From: Betaproteobacteria bacterium
GTDB taxonomy: Bacteria > Pseudomonadota > Gammaproteobacteria > Burkholderiales > Rhodocyclaceae
Length of the DNA stretch: 64,000 nt
NCBI GenBank assembly: GCA_020621405.1
Contig: JAHRYN010000002.1
Coordinates: 248,001 to 312,000, forward strand
Direction of reading: 5' to 3'
Shown here: one piece after another, positions 55,706-64,000 of the stretch
Numbering within the stretch: position 1 is the stretch's first letter
How the letters are laid out: each line of letters begins with the position of its first letter
Position numbers and translations under genes: made by a program
The notes under the pieces: model-generated
What the model saw: only the letters and a program-made list of their open reading frames with translations
Told to the model about the DNA's origin: nothing
Databases searched by the model: none

Positions 55706-57297
55706 GTTTGCGACGTCGGAAAGTCGGCCAGACGGCTGCGCGCATCGCCTTCGATACGGGGCCGATCCAGCTTGCCATTGGGGTTGCGCGGCAGCGGCGC
55801 GGCGCAGGCCAGGAAATGCGCGGGTATCTGAAAGGCCGGCAGGCTCGCACGGCACAAGGCGCGCAGCGATTCTACGTCGGCATCCATGCCCTCGGGCGCG
55901 CAGAAGGCGACGGCGATGACCTGGCCCAGCTCCGCATGATCGACACCGAAAGCCACGCATTCGGCCACCCGACCGGTGGCGAGCAGCGCTTCCTCGATCT
56001 CGGTCGGGCTGACCCGGTAGCCGGACGTCTTGATCATTTCATCGCGACGGCCGACGAAATACAGGAAACCGTCCTCGTCCATGCGTACCGTGTCGCCGGA
56101 AAACACCGCGATCTCGTCGCGTACCAGACCCGACAGACGGATGCCGGATGCGGCCGGCAGCGGCCGGAAGCGCTCGGCCGTTCGCTGCACGTCGTTCCAG
56201 TAACCTTGGGCAACCAGTGGCCCGCGCTGCACCAGTTCGCCGGCTTCACCCGGCGCGCAACAGCTGCCATCCGCTCGCAGCACCAGCACCTCGGCGTTCG
56301 GGATGGCCTTGCCGATCGAATCCGGACGACGGTCGACTTCTTCCGGCGGCAGATAGGTGGCGCGAAAGGCTTCGGTCAGCCCGTACATCAGGAAAGGCCG
56401 AGCCGACGGCAGGCGCTGCCTCAGGGCATCCAGCGTGACGCGCGGCATCCGCCCGCCAGTGCTGGCGAAGTAGCGCAGATGACCATCGATCGTATCCGGC
56501 CACGGCAGCTGCGCGATCTGCATATATAGAGGGGGCACAGCCGTCAGCCCGGTCACCCGCTCGGCGGAGAGCGCCTTCACCAGATCGCGCGCCAGCAGGT
56601 AATTCAGCAGCACGACCTTCGCACCGACCAGGAACGCCGTCGTCAGCTGGGAAAAACCCGCGTCGAAGGACAGGGGCAGCGCCGCCAGCAGCACGTCTTC
56701 GCGATGATTGCCGAGATAGCCGGCCACGCTGCAGGCGCCCGCCACCAGGTTCGCATGCGACAGCACCACCCCCTTGGGCTGTCCGGTACTGCCGGATGTA
56801 TAGAGGATGGCCGCGACGTCGCAGTCGATCACCCGATGCAATGCGCCGCATGCCGCGTCAAGCACATGCGCCCAGGGCAATGTTCCGGGCGCGTCCCCAT
56901 CGACCAGAATCACGTGCAGCAGCCCGGGACAGGCATCCTTCAGTTCGCCCAGCGCGGCAAGGCGGGCGTGCGACGTGACCAGCACCCGGGCGCCGCTGTC
57001 GCGCAGGATGTGGATCACCTGAGCCGCCTTGAGCAGGGGGTTGACCGGCACCAGCACGGCACCCGCCGCCGCCGCCCCGAAACTCGCAACCACCGTCTCG
57101 ATCCGCTTGTCCAGATAGACCGCGACCCGGTCACCGCGGGCGAGGCCGAGCGCAACCAGGCCGCCGGCGCATGCGTGCACCTGCCGCACCAGCGCGCCAT
57201 AGGACAGCGCGGTGCCATCCGAACCCAGAGCGCAGGCGTCCGGATCGCGGCTGGCGGAGTGTTCGATCAGGTGGTGCAGCAGGGTCGGAACGGGCAT
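55702..57297 (-). CDS. Acyl-CoA ligase (AMP-forming), exosortase A system-associated
   Basis: A 531-residue adenylate-forming enzyme. Core motifs are the P-loop ILYTSGSTGQPKGVV, MYGLTEAF, SGDTVRMDEDG, and the C-terminal lysine region RNPNGKLDR. It probably activates a carboxylic acid and loads it on the divergent acyl carrier protein. It is coupled to the decarboxylase by a 4-bp overlap. ATG 57297 is preferred to a TTG three codons upstream. Confidence 0.92.
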   Translation of the reverse strand: MPVPTLLHHLIEHSASRDPDACALGSDGTALSYGALVRQVHACAGGLVALGLARGDRVAVYLDKRIETVVASFGAAAAGAVLVPVNPLLKAAQVIHILRDSGARVLVTSHARLAALGELKDACPGLLHVILVDGDAPGTLPWAHVLDAACGALHRVIDCDVAAILYTSGSTGQPKGVVLSHANLVAGACSVAGYLGNHREDVLLAALPLSFDAGFSQLTTAFLVGAKVVLLNYLLARDLVKALSAERVTGLTAVPPLYMQIAQLPWPDTIDGHLRYFASTGGRMPRVTLDALRQRLPSARPFLMYGLTEAFRATYLPPEEVDRRPDSIGKAIPNAEVLVLRADGSCCAPGEAGELVQRGPLVAQGYWNDVQRTAERFRPLPAASGIRLSGLVRDEIAVFSGDTVRMDEDGFLYFVGRRDEMIKTSGYRVSPTEIEEALLATGRVAECVAFGVDHAELGQVIAVAFCAPEGMDADVESLRALCRASLPAFQIPAHFLACAAPLPRNPNGKLDRPRIEGDARSRLADFPTSQT

Positions 57298-57392
57298 GAA
57301 TGGCAACTGACAGGGCGTGCGGGAAGCAAAACCTATACTATCGCGGCCCCGGATGTGACAAATTCAATCTCGAAGCCTGGAGGGAAACTGGT

Positions 57393-57644
57393 GTGGACAC
57401 GCGGCACATCTTGCGCGAACTGCTGAGGCAGGAGCTGAGCCTCGGCGCGCGCGCCGAGGCACTGGCCGACGACACGCCACTGCTGGGCGCACTGCCGGAA
57501 CTGGATTCGATGGCGGTCATCGCCGTCATCACGGCCATCGAGGAGCGTTTCGGCATCACCCTGGACGATGCGGAGATCGACGGCAGCACATTTGCCACCT
57601 TCGGATCTCTGAACCGGTTCATCACCGAGCACCTGGGCGTCTGA
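57393..57644 (+). CDS. Acyl carrier protein
   Basis: An 83-residue carrier with the phosphopantetheine Ser in LPELDSMAVIAVI and the usual four-helix pattern (EERFGITLDDAEID, TFGSLNRFI). GTG 57393 has GGAGGG 8 nt upstream. It is divergent from the AMP ligase and probably its partner. A separate, non-fatty-acid carrier is expected because no fab genes adjoin it. Confidence 0.9.
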   Translation: MDTRHILRELLRQELSLGARAEALADDTPLLGALPELDSMAVIAVITAIEERFGITLDDAEIDGSTFATFGSLNRFITEHLGV

Positions 57645-57665
57645 ATCTGTCCGGCCCGCAGCGCA

Positions 57666-58850
57666 TCACACCACCGCGAGAATCACTGCCAGCACGGTGA
57701 GCAGCACAAGCACCGCAGCCACCTTGCGCCGCCGGCCGTGTCGGTCCAGTCGATACCACAGGGCAGACAGTCGCACCGACAGGCGCCGGTCCAGCAGCTC
57801 GCCGTCCTGCTCGTACTGGCGCGCAAGCTCGGCCACCGACAAAAACCGCAATGCAGGCTGCGCGACCAGCGCCTTCGCCACCAGATCACCCACCGCACGC
57901 ACGCTGTCTTCGGGTTCGGCGGTCGAACCGACGAAGTTCGAGCGGTGAGTCTCAAGCAGCAGCGGACGACGCTGCGCCCACCGGGTCGCCAGAGCGGCCA
58001 GTCCGCGGTCGGCGCGATGTCCGCGCACCGGTTCGAAATAATCGTTCCGCACCATGGCCATCAATCCGGACGGACAACGCTGGCCGTTGCGGTAGCACAC
58101 GCCCGTATCGACCGGCAGTCCGTCGGCGCCGCGCCCCTCGTAGCGCTCACCCGGCGTCACCAGCACGCGGAGGCCTGCGTGCGCCCACGCCTGTTCCACA
58201 CATTCGTTCCACACGAAAGTCGGCGGCACCACTACTGTCGGCGTGATACCGAAGCATTGACGATAGGTGGCGACCTCTTCCACCACGCGCTTTCGGACAT
58301 CGTCGTCAGCCAGCGTACGGGACGGCAGCACGGACGCATCGGTCCATCGACTTTGCAAGGGTGACGGCAACCTTTCGGTCTCGCAGAAGGGTGCATCGGC
58401 GAGCCAGTCCCGGACTTGCGGATCATGTGTCACGGCATTGCCCAGTGCGGCGGGATGGTAGTGCTCCATGCCGTGCAGCTGCAGATCGAACACGCCGGCC
58501 GCCACACCGTCGTGCATTGCATTGACCACCGGTTCGAGACGTGGATCCGTCAACGTCACGCGTGCCGCGGCCAACGCATCAGTCGGCGTACCTGCCACGC
58601 CCGGACCGGCGAGCACGACGCCCAGCGTCATCTCCGGATGGCGCCCGGTCGAATCACGATGACGGCACAGCTCGGCCGCGATTTCGCGCAAGGCATCGGC
58701 CTGGGCAAGCGGCCCGTAGCCCCAGTCATCGCCCTCGAACACCATCACCGGCTGACGCAGACAGGGCTCGCTCCACGCGGACGCGATTTCGCGCCTGAGC
58801 GCATACAGTGCGCAACACCAAAGCAGCAGAACGCCCAGCAGCCCGTACAT
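57666..58850 (-). CDS. Membrane-anchored putative polysaccharide deacetylase-like protein
   Basis: A 394-residue protein with an N-terminal membrane segment (about 2-18) and a C-terminal one (the last 17 residues), so the middle is probably periplasmic. The middle resembles the NodB/glycoside hydrolase-deacetylase fold: VFEGDDWGYG (D41, D42) and LHGMEHYHP could form a metal site of Asp and His. TVVVPPTFVWN and LLLETHRSNF are further family-like segments. GGAGGAAG precedes ATG 58850. It may modify the exopolysaccharide during export. I am not certain of the enzyme class. Confidence 0.72.
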   Translation of the reverse strand: MYGLLGVLLLWCCALYALRREIASAWSEPCLRQPVMVFEGDDWGYGPLAQADALREIAAELCRHRDSTGRHPEMTLGVVLAGPGVAGTPTDALAAARVTLTDPRLEPVVNAMHDGVAAGVFDLQLHGMEHYHPAALGNAVTHDPQVRDWLADAPFCETERLPSPLQSRWTDASVLPSRTLADDDVRKRVVEEVATYRQCFGITPTVVVPPTFVWNECVEQAWAHAGLRVLVTPGERYEGRGADGLPVDTGVCYRNGQRCPSGLMAMVRNDYFEPVRGHRADRGLAALATRWAQRRPLLLETHRSNFVGSTAEPEDSVRAVGDLVAKALVAQPALRFLSVAELARQYEQDGELLDRRLSVRLSALWYRLDRHGRRRKVAAVLVLLTVLAVILAVV

Positions 58851-58928
58851 TGCTTCCTCCCCGAGGTGCGCACTTTCGCACAGCAATGCCTGACGGCACG
58901 CCGCCGTCGGCGGGCGATCCGTGACTGA

Positions 58929-58943
58929 TGGCACTGCGGACGC
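58929..58943 (+). promoter_or_regulatory. Possible sigma-54 promoter
   Basis: TGGCAC followed by the correct GG-N10-GC spacing. The -12 half reads ACGC rather than TTGC, so it is a partial match. It lies 130 bp before the VanZ-heparinase gene and would fit control by PrsR. Confidence 0.25.
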
Positions 58944-59072
58944 CGAGTACCGGGTCTTGCCCACTACCGGACGGGACGACAGGCCGGGATAATCGCGGGC
59001 GATCCATCGCTGGCCGTTCGCCCTTAGGCCACCACCAATCCCTTGGCCACTGCCACCCGAGACAGAACGCCC

Positions 59073-62000
59073 ATGCCCACCGATTCGCGCCCGATCCGGA
59101 ACGTCGCCGCGGCATGCCTGCTCTACGTCTTCCTCATCCTGTGGGGCAGCCTCTATCCCTTCACCGACTGGCGGCACGAGGCAGAGACCTTCGGCTTTCT
59201 CAGTGCCTGGAGCCACAGCGCGCTGTCGGTCCCCGACCTCGTCGTCAACGCACTCGTCTATATACCGCTCGGGGTCTGCCTGCGTCTGCTGACACGGTCC
59301 TGGCCGGTCGCCATGTCGGTCATGCTGTCGACGGTGCTTGCCGGCATGCTGAGCTTCGGCGTGGAAGCGACGCAGGCGCACCTGCCGGGGCGCGTGCCAT
59401 CGCTGTCCGACTTCCTGCTCAATACCGCCGGCGGACTGATCGGCGCCAGCCTGGCCGGATTGCTGGCGCCGCACGGACGGCTGCTGACGCGATGGCAGGC
59501 CTGGCGCACCCGGACTTTCCAGGCAACGCGCGACGCCGATCTCGCGATCGCGGCGCTGGCGGCCTGGGCCATGGGGCAGCTGACGCCTTTCGTGCCGTCG
59601 TTCGACCTTGGCGGACTGCGCCACGGTCTGGCACCTCTGGCCGCGACACTGCAGGATCCGGCGACATTCGACTTCGCCCGCATGGCAGTCAGCGCGCTCG
59701 AAATATTCGCGCTCGTGCTGCTGGCACGCGACGCGCGGATCCGCAGCGTTTCGCTGAACCGCACGTTATGGACGTTTGCCTTTGCCGTGCTGGCGCTCAA
59801 GGTTGCCATCATCAGCCGCCAGCTGTCGGCCGAAGCGCTGGCGGGTACGGCCGCCGGCCTGTCGTTCGGCCTTGGCTTCCCGCGTCGCCTGAAACCCTGG
59901 CGTCCTGCGCTCGCCACGCTGGCCATCACGCTGGCATTGGTGACGAGCGAGCTGACGCCGGAAGCCGGCGCACTGCGCCAGATGAACTGGGTGCCCTTCG
60001 TCGCGCACATGAGCAACCCGATGCTGGGCGTCAGCGTGCTGATCGACAGCGTGTGGCCCTATCTATTGCTATCCGCCGCGATGTGCCGTCTGAGCCGCCA
60101 CGACCGGACATCCGCGGCAATCGTTGTCGCGCTCTGCAGCGGACTGTCGTTCGGGCTCGAATGGCTGCAGCAGTACATTCCCGGCCGTACCCCCGACATC
60201 ACGACGGTCACCGTCGCGGTGCTCACCGTATTACTGGTGGTGCGTCATGCCGGCTTTTTCGCGACAACGCCCGAGCCGGTGTCAGACCGACCGACTCATG
60301 GTCCGCGACTGGCAGGCACGATGTTCGCGGCAGTCATCCTGTGCACGGTGATCGCGCTGTGGTCGCTGGCGCGTACACCGCCGCCCACCCAGCTGGCGTC
60401 TTCGCGCAACAAGGTCATGCTGCCGCCGCCGGAAGAGTTGCGCGTGCCCGACCTGCCGGGCTTCCACCACGGCCATCCGCGCCTGCCCTATCCGTCGGCG
60501 GCTGACGTTGCACGGCTGCGCACTGAAAATCCGGAGTACATCCGCCAGCTGGTCGTTCGGGCCCAGGGGGGAAAGGGTGATCTCGACGCCGCAATACAGG
60601 CAGCCGTTCTGGCGCCGGAAACGCAGGACGTGCGCACCATCGTCGAGCGGATGCTCAAGCTCAACCCGAGCTGGCGCGGCCATCAGCAGACCAAGCCGAT
60701 CGCGCAGACCTACGACTGGCTGCACGACCGCATACCGCCGGACCTCATGCCCAAACTGAAGGACAAGGTGATCGAGGCCTGCAACTACCAGATCAAGGTC
60801 ATCCGGCAGGAAACGCTGTCGCCCTACAACGTGTTCCTCTACAACTCGCCGCTGCAGGCGCTGATGGCCTGCGCGCTGGCGATTCACGGCGATGACCCGC
60901 GTGCAGAACCGGCCATGGCATTCACCTACGACTACTGGATCAACCGTGTGCTGCCGGTATGGCGGCAGATAGGTGGGCACAACGGCGGCTGGCACGAAGG
61001 CAATGAATACGTCGGCATCGGCATCGGTCAGGCCATCTACCAGCTACCGGCGATGTGGCGCTCGGCGACCGGCGAGGATCTGTTCAGGAGCGAACCGGAA
61101 ATCCGCGGCTTTCTGGACTTCCTGGTGTTCCGGCAGTTGCCCGACGATACCTCGGTACGCTGGGGCGACGGCCGCTTCGGCAAGCGCACGGTGGACGACG
61201 CTGCCGCACTGGCGCTCGAATATCGTCACGGCGCCGCCTACACGCTGTCTGTGCGACCGAACGAACGACCGCGGCCGACCTCCTGGCCCTGGGGACCGCT
61301 GTACGACAACATGCTGTACGACCCGGCTGCCGCTCAGAAGATGCCTCTGACCCACATTGCGGACGGGCTCGGCCTCGTCATCACACGCAGCAGCTGGAAC
61401 AGCGACGCCACGCATCTGAGCTTCAAGGCCGGCGACAACTTCTGGTCGCACAGCCATCTGGACCAGGGATCATTCACGCTGTTCAAGGGCGCGGCCCTGG
61501 CGATGGACAGCGGCTGCTACTGCGGCTATGGCAACGACCATCATCTGAACTATCACTATCAGACCATCGCCCACAACACCGTGACGGTCACCGACCCGAC
61601 CGACACGCTGCCGATGCCGGTACGCCAGGGCAAGAAGCCGCGCATCATCGCGAATGACGGCGGTCAGCGCCGCATCGGCTCGGGCTGGGACCTGCGCCCC
61701 GCACCGCTGGACATCGATGACTGGCGGCGGAATTACGACGACTTCCACACCGGACGCCTGGTGAAGGTCGTCGAGCAGGACGGCCTGCTGATTGCACTGA
61801 CCGACATCACTGCCGCATACACCAGTGAACAGACCGGCGCCCACAGCTTTCATCACCGCACCCGGCGCGTCGAAAAGGCATGGCGCATCTTCGTGTACGA
61901 CCGTACTGCCGACGTGTTGGTCGTGCAGGACACGCTCGAATCGACCCGTGCCGACTTCACCAAGCGCTGGCTGCTGCACACCGCGCTACAGCCGCGCATC

Positions 62001-62519
62001 GACGGCCGGAACTTCGTGATCGAGCGTACGCCGACGGCAAAGGTGCAAGGCATGCCCCGGCTCGAGGGCCAGGTGCTGTTCCCGCGCGACGCGCGCATCG
62101 TTCCGATTGGCGGCAAGGACTTCGAGTTCTTCGTCGACGGCCAGAACTATGACGAGAACGGCGAAATCGACGCCAACATCGCGCGCGGGCCTCCGGAACT
62201 GGATCCCGGCGCCTGGCGGCTCGAGATCACGCCAGCGCAACCTGCACTGGAGGACCGCTTCCTCGTCGTGCTCCGCCCGAGCCTCAGCCAGCTGCCCGCA
62301 TTGGAGACAAAGGCACTGGAAACAGCGGACAGCATCGGCACTGAAATCGCCCTGTCGGGTCGTTTATTGACGCTGCGCTATCCACGGGACCGGCTCGCGG
62401 TTGAAGTCACGCTGACACCGACAGACGGCAGCAAACAAACCCTGGTGGTCGAAGGGGAAGGTTCGCGAGCCCCGGCATTGGGATGGGTCGATCAACTTCG
62501 CACCTGGATTTCGCGATGA
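59073..62519 (+). CDS. Fusion of two VanZ-like membrane domains with a heparinase II/III-type domain
   Basis: A 1148-residue protein. Residues 10-135 form one VanZ-like unit with GVEATQ (96-101) and a conserved Asp at 113. Residues 235-395 form a second with GLEWLQQ (361-367) and GRTPD (371-375). A last membrane segment lies at about 415-433. The remaining 700 residues are soluble: an alpha-helical toroid-like region, then a heparinase II/III C-terminal domain with FWSHSHLDQGSFTLF, LAMDSG and TIAHNTVTVTD (His and Tyr of the lyase type). The likely role is cleavage of an uronate-containing polysaccharide at the periplasmic face. This matches the tviB/wbpP sugars in the locus. ATG 59073 is used; an in-frame TTG lies 30 bp earlier. 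Confidence 0.82.
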   Translation: MPTDSRPIRNVAAACLLYVFLILWGSLYPFTDWRHEAETFGFLSAWSHSALSVPDLVVNALVYIPLGVCLRLLTRSWPVAMSVMLSTVLAGMLSFGVEATQAHLPGRVPSLSDFLLNTAGGLIGASLAGLLAPHGRLLTRWQAWRTRTFQATRDADLAIAALAAWAMGQLTPFVPSFDLGGLRHGLAPLAATLQDPATFDFARMAVSALEIFALVLLARDARIRSVSLNRTLWTFAFAVLALKVAIISRQLSAEALAGTAAGLSFGLGFPRRLKPWRPALATLAITLALVTSELTPEAGALRQMNWVPFVAHMSNPMLGVSVLIDSVWPYLLLSAAMCRLSRHDRTSAAIVVALCSGLSFGLEWLQQYIPGRTPDITTVTVAVLTVLLVVRHAGFFATTPEPVSDRPTHGPRLAGTMFAAVILCTVIALWSLARTPPPTQLASSRNKVMLPPPEELRVPDLPGFHHGHPRLPYPSAADVARLRTENPEYIRQLVVRAQGGKGDLDAAIQAAVLAPETQDVRTIVERMLKLNPSWRGHQQTKPIAQTYDWLHDRIPPDLMPKLKDKVIEACNYQIKVIRQETLSPYNVFLYNSPLQALMACALAIHGDDPRAEPAMAFTYDYWINRVLPVWRQIGGHNGGWHEGNEYVGIGIGQAIYQLPAMWRSATGEDLFRSEPEIRGFLDFLVFRQLPDDTSVRWGDGRFGKRTVDDAAALALEYRHGAAYTLSVRPNERPRPTSWPWGPLYDNMLYDPAAAQKMPLTHIADGLGLVITRSSWNSDATHLSFKAGDNFWSHSHLDQGSFTLFKGAALAMDSGCYCGYGNDHHLNYHYQTIAHNTVTVTDPTDTLPMPVRQGKKPRIIANDGGQRRIGSGWDLRPAPLDIDDWRRNYDDFHTGRLVKVVEQDGLLIALTDITAAYTSEQTGAHSFHHRTRRVEKAWRIFVYDRTADVLVVQDTLESTRADFTKRWLLHTALQPRIDGRNFVIERTPTAKVQGMPRLEGQVLFPRDARIVPIGGKDFEFFVDGQNYDENGEIDANIARGPPELDPGAWRLEITPAQPALEDRFLVVLRPSLSQLPALETKALETADSIGTEIALSGRLLTLRYPRDRLAVEVTLTPTDGSKQTLVVEGEGSRAPALGWVDQLRTWISR

Positions 62520-62734
62520 ATCTCGACGAGCAGAAAACAGAGAACCAAACCTCTCTGGCGATTTCTAGGTGCCACCCAAACGAATTAACCGAGCATGTTG
62601 TCAGCACCGTGCTGCGATTTAATCTAAAAATTGAATATTTGAATCACAGGTGATACCCCTCGCCGTAAGGAGCGGTCAAGCCACACAGAGGCAAGAAGCA
62701 GCAGCACTCACTTCGTCCATCGAAGGATTTTTTC

Positions 62735-63676
62735 ATGACTAACCCGCGCTTTTCGATTGTTATTCCGACTCACAATCGCCATGAACTGCTCTTTGAGGCT
62801 CTGCGCTCAGTCGCCGAACAAACCTGTGATGATTGGGAGGTAATCATCGTCGATGACGGATCAACCTTGGCTGTCAGCGAAACCGATATTAGGAAAATCG
62901 TCGGGAACAAATTTACCCTACACCGGCACGAGCATCCACTTGGTGTCGCAGCCGCAAGAAATACTGGCTATGGACTCGCGTCGGGTGAATTTATCGCGCA
63001 AGTAGACGACGATGACCTGCTAGCTTCAACAGCTCTCGAACATGCGGATGCAACATTGAGGCTCAATTCCACCCTCAAGGTACTGTACATCGGAATAGAG
63101 GCTTTCGGAGCTGATGGAGATGATGTCAACGCCAGACAAAGACGAACGCTTAATGCCGTCCTTGAACACGCTCAACCAGTGTGCAATGGACGCCTCCATC
63201 TGTTTGATGAATCTCTTTTCAAGGCGCTGTTGCGCAGCGTCCCGATTGCATTCCAAAAGCCAATCTGGCACCGCAGTCTGCTTGGTCGAGTGCAAGCCAT
63301 GCGTGCTGATGATTGGCCAGAATCAGCGTGGGCCATCGAAGCGGCAGCTCGGTCCATCCGAAGTGCGCTGCTTGACCTTCCCTTATACCGTTGGCGCCGC
63401 GACGGACAAAGCTACTTTTCCGTCAGCACTCAACACCAAACCGCGATGCTCGGACACATTAACATGAAGAGACACCTATTAGAAACCTTAGGACAGGAAT
63501 TTCCGTCACACAGAAAATTATTGCGCCAAGCGCTGGCAAAAGCTCGCTTCAATTACTGCTACAACAAAATAGAAAATAAATTGAGCTTACCATGGAAGCA
63601 GTTCCTTCGCTCAGCAATTGAAGATCCGAAGATCGACCACCTAAAACTTCTATATCGCAGCATTGTAAGAAACTAA
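62735..63676 (+). CDS. Family 2 glycosyltransferase
   Basis: A 313-residue GT-A type transferase. The start FSIVIPTHNRHELLFEALRS is the nucleotide-sugar fold, with VIIVDDGST and the metal-binding AQVDDDDLL. There is no membrane segment, so it is cytoplasmic. AAGGA precedes ATG 62735. Base composition is clearly lower in GC than everything to the left, which suggests transfer from another source. The sugar is unknown. Confidence 0.9.
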   Translation: MTNPRFSIVIPTHNRHELLFEALRSVAEQTCDDWEVIIVDDGSTLAVSETDIRKIVGNKFTLHRHEHPLGVAAARNTGYGLASGEFIAQVDDDDLLASTALEHADATLRLNSTLKVLYIGIEAFGADGDDVNARQRRTLNAVLEHAQPVCNGRLHLFDESLFKALLRSVPIAFQKPIWHRSLLGRVQAMRADDWPESAWAIEAAARSIRSALLDLPLYRWRRDGQSYFSVSTQHQTAMLGHINMKRHLLETLGQEFPSHRKLLRQALAKARFNYCYNKIENKLSLPWKQFLRSAIEDPKIDHLKLLYRSIVRN

Positions 63677-63805
63677 TCAATATACATCAGACCAATCCAG
63701 GCAGAACAACGACACCCTTTCGACCCAGCCACCAACTCTCTGCAACCAAACAACACTGAAATTATCCCGCACCACAAAACGACTCGAAACTAAAAAACCC
63801 ATCCC
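63677..63805 (+). promoter_or_regulatory. C-rich, G-poor intergenic stretch (possible Rho utilisation site)
   Basis: In 63721-63780 I count about 25 C and 5 G, with many A. C-over-G-biased, unstructured RNA is the usual sign of a Rho loading site. It lies directly after the first glycosyltransferase. No hairpin terminator is visible. Confidence 0.35.
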
Positions 63806-63830
63806 ATGAAAATCTATATCGGATTTCAAC

Positions 63831-64000
63831 ATGACTCTTAAAAATCAATCCATTGCAGTATTAATTCCATGCTACAACGAAGAATCAACAATTCACAACG
63901 TAATCAAAGACTTTCAAAACTCTTTACCAACAGCCAAGATTTACGTCTACGACAACAACTCAACAGACAACACGATAGACGTGGCGACACGAGCTGGCGC
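63831..64000 (+). CDS. Family 2 glycosyltransferase (N-terminal part)
   Basis: Partial: 56 codons before the window ends. SIAVLIPCYNEESTIHNVIK and VYDNNSTDNT are the nucleotide-binding start of a DPM1/Alg5-type or polyprenyl-phosphate GT2. It is low in GC like the preceding gene. Confidence 0.85.
   Translation, partial: MTLKNQSIAVLIPCYNEESTIHNVIKDFQNSLPTAKIYVYDNNSTDNTIDVATRAG

Overview
This window is chromosomal DNA from a high-GC betaproteobacterium, probably of the Rhodocyclales/Nitrosomonadales kind (Methyloversatilis, Zoogloea or Azoarcus relatives). The evidence is the betaproteobacterial gene order (lolB-ispE-tRNA-Gln-prs-rplY-pth-ychF; M16 pair-rsmD-coaD-ferredoxin divergent from ftsYEX; hemA-prfA-prmC) and an XrtA/PEP-CTERM exopolysaccharide locus. 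The genus is an inference from gene content, not a measurement.

Left part (1-13.6 kb): the 5' part of a CcoI-type copper ATPase behind an FNR/Anr-like box; a gene-poor kilobase; a chemoreceptor behind a FliA-like promoter; the ABC-F protein YheS; cell-wall amidase and tsaE; queG-slyX; a cluster of REP-like palindromes that ends inside gluQ; a thioredoxin-fold protein; and an isochorismatase-family hydrolase with an HpaB/4-hydroxybutyryl-CoA-dehydratase-family flavoprotein. The last two are probably controlled by a divergent TetR regulator through a perfect 19-bp palindrome.

Accessory block (14.5-20.4 kb): four co-directional genes encode a double-AAA ATPase, a Cas4-like/DUF2779 putative nuclease, a WYL-domain regulator and a PD-(D/E)XK nuclease. 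The first two are each preceded by the same inverted repeat, TGCGAC-N7-GTCGC, at nearly the same distance from the start codon. This looks like a self-regulated nucleic-acid-processing or defence cassette and is the best candidate here for an undescribed system.

Housekeeping core (20.5-44 kb): translation (ychF, pth, rplY, tRNA-Gln, prmC, prfA, rsmD), nucleotide and cofactor synthesis (prs, coaD, hemA), isoprenoid synthesis (ispE), lipoprotein sorting (lolB), DNA repair (mutM), a dynamin-like GTPase, two M16 peptidase-family proteins, ftsY-ftsE-ftsX-dacB, a monothiol glutaredoxin, a trypsin-like protease and a lytic transglycosylase.

Right part (44-64 kb): an XrtA/PEP-CTERM-associated exopolysaccharide locus. 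It has sugar-nucleotide genes (wbpP, tviB), the PrsT/PrsR/PrsK tail protein and two-component system, the initiating sugar-phosphate transferase, the exosortase-associated decarboxylase/AMP-ligase/acyl-carrier module, a membrane-anchored deacetylase-like protein, and an unusual 1148-residue protein that fuses two VanZ-like membrane domains to a heparinase II/III-type domain. From about 62.5 kb base composition drops sharply and two family-2 glycosyltransferases follow, the second cut by the window end. The exosortase itself is not in the window and probably lies further right.
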